Assembly (NCBI RefSeq): GCF_000739735.1 | Contig: NZ_BBJF01000002.1 | Location: 102,247 to 166,246 of the forward strand | Direction: 5' to 3' | From: Paraburkholderia ginsengisoli NBRC 100965 | Lineage (GTDB): Bacteria > Pseudomonadota > Gammaproteobacteria > Burkholderiales > Burkholderiaceae | Length of the DNA stretch: 64,000 nt | In this document: piece after piece, positions 63,376 to 64,000 of the stretch | Position numbering within the stretch: the stretch's first letter is position 1 | How the letters are laid out: the number at the start of each line of letters is the position of its first letter | Program-made: the position numbers and the translations under genes | The notes under the pieces: model-generated | What the model was told of the DNA's origin: nothing | What the model saw: the letters and a program-made list of their open reading frames with translations, nothing else | Database searches by the model: none

Positions 63376-63894
63376 ATGAGTGAAGCTCAAACCGCCCATA
63401 CGCATGGCGCGCCGGTCGTCGGCGTGCTGATGGGCTCCAGTTCCGACTGGGAAGTCATGAAGAACGCCGTGGCGATTTTGCAGGAATTCGGCGTGCCGTA
63501 CGAAGCGAAGGTCGTATCCGCGCACCGCATGCCCGACGAAATGTTCGCCTATGCTGAAAGTGCACGCGAGCGCGGCATTCGCGCGATCATCGCGGGCGCG
63601 GGCGGCGCGGCGCATCTGCCGGGCATGCTGGCCGCCAAGACCACGGTGCCGGTGCTTGGCGTGCCGGTCGCGAGCAAGTATCTGAAGGGCGTCGATTCGC
63701 TGCATTCGATCGTGCAGATGCCCAAGGGCGTGCCGGTCGCGACGTTTGCGATCGGCGAAGCGGGCGCGGCCAATGCGGCGCTGTTCGCGGTGTCGCTGCT
63801 GAGCGGCACGAGCACCGAGTATGCGGAAAAGCTCGCTGCATTCCGCGTGCGCCAGAACGAAGCGGCGCACGCCATGGTTTTGCCGGCGCTGTAA
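63376..63894 (+). CDS. purE: N5-carboxyaminoimidazole ribonucleotide mutase
   Basis: The 172-residue class I PurE, which converts N5-CAIR to [24 protein letters not shown] is the substrate-binding N-terminus. [20 protein letters not shown] holds the catalytic His, and [25 protein letters not shown] the rest of the active site. The enzyme works with PurK (N5-CAIR synthase), expected just beyond the window. It follows purC by 49 bp. Confidence 0.97.
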   Translation: MSEAQTAHTHGAPVVGVLMGSSSDWEVMKNAVAILQEFGVPYEAKVVSAHRMPDEMFAYAESARERGIRAIIAGAGGAAHLPGMLAAKTTVPVLGVPVASKYLKGVDSLHSIVQMPKGVPVATFAIGEAGAANAALFAVSLLSGTSTEYAEKLAAFRVRQNEAAHAMVLPAL

Positions 63895-64000
63895 TTTCAG
63901 CGTCGCTGATTGCTTGAAGACGTCCCCCTGTCCGACCCCCGGCCGGGTGTCCGCAGTAGCACGAGCGCGTGCACGACTGCCTGCGCACCCGGCCGCGACC

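Noticed and set aside
63920..64000. Start of purK at the right edge
   Set aside because: purK is expected after purE, but the last 100 bases show no recognisable PurK N-terminus or ribosome site.

Overview
The window is high-GC chromosomal DNA from a betaproteobacterium of the family Burkholderiaceae, most likely Paraburkholderia or Burkholderia. The evidence is the gene order recA-recX-DUF2889-sucC-sucD-terC-pilA-pglL, the order ilvE-zinc finger-waaF, the block pgk-pyk-fba-purC-purE, codon use rich in G/C at third positions, and protein sequences typical of that family. It holds 59 protein genes that I can support, one tRNA, one FMN riboswitch and about a dozen intrinsic terminators. No transposase, integrase, CRISPR array or rRNA was seen.

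Layout. 0-5.6 kb: 5' part of miaB, a LysR regulator divergent from a VOC protein and a drug-type MFS exporter, an XRE-cupin regulator, and ribB behind an FMN riboswitch. 5.7-12.2 kb: glycerol catabolism (glpD, glpK, and glpR two genes away) with a HAD phosphatase, a lipoprotein and a 65-residue protein. 12.5-24.6 kb: a cytoplasmic-type gamma-glutamyltransferase, an MHS transporter, a diiron ferritin-like protein, a PNPOx-like flavoprotein, RhlE helicase, a hemolysin III-type membrane protein, a diheme/triheme cytochrome c pair, copCD and a small DUF2158/membrane protein pair. 25-34.4 kb: galactonate dehydratase with a divergent GntR regulator, an EmrB-type exporter with a divergent MarR regulator, tRNA-Met(CAT), a second MHS transporter and a TctDE-like two-component system. 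34.6-46.3 kb: the conserved recA to sucCD to pilA/pglL block, then moaC and a BepA-type periplasmic protease. 46.3-51.8 kb: a lower-GC, gene-poor accessory segment with a Wzy-like polymerase, a secreted clan GH-A glycosidase and a methyltransferase. 51.9-64 kb: YheT-type hydrolase, waaF, ilvE, azlCD and the glycolysis/purine genes.

How the genes work together. Glycerol is phosphorylated by GlpK and oxidised by GlpD under GlpR. PilA next to PglL points to O-glycosylation of a type IV pilin. RecA and RecX form an SOS unit with an exact LexA box. SucCD, Pgk, Pyk and Fba are central carbon metabolism. The polymerase, glycosidase and methyltransferase in the accessory segment look like a reduced exopolysaccharide cassette.

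The most unusual signals are non-coding. Two distant clusters of short hairpins, one in the dgoD leader and one between pyk and fba, share a loop core (GCGCT-A/G-AAGCG) while their stems differ with compensating changes, as expected of a REP-like or structured-RNA family. There is also a perfect 18-bp inverted repeat between glpK and the HAD gene, several clean operator palindromes in divergent promoters, and a 408-nt stop-free stretch in frame with pyk.
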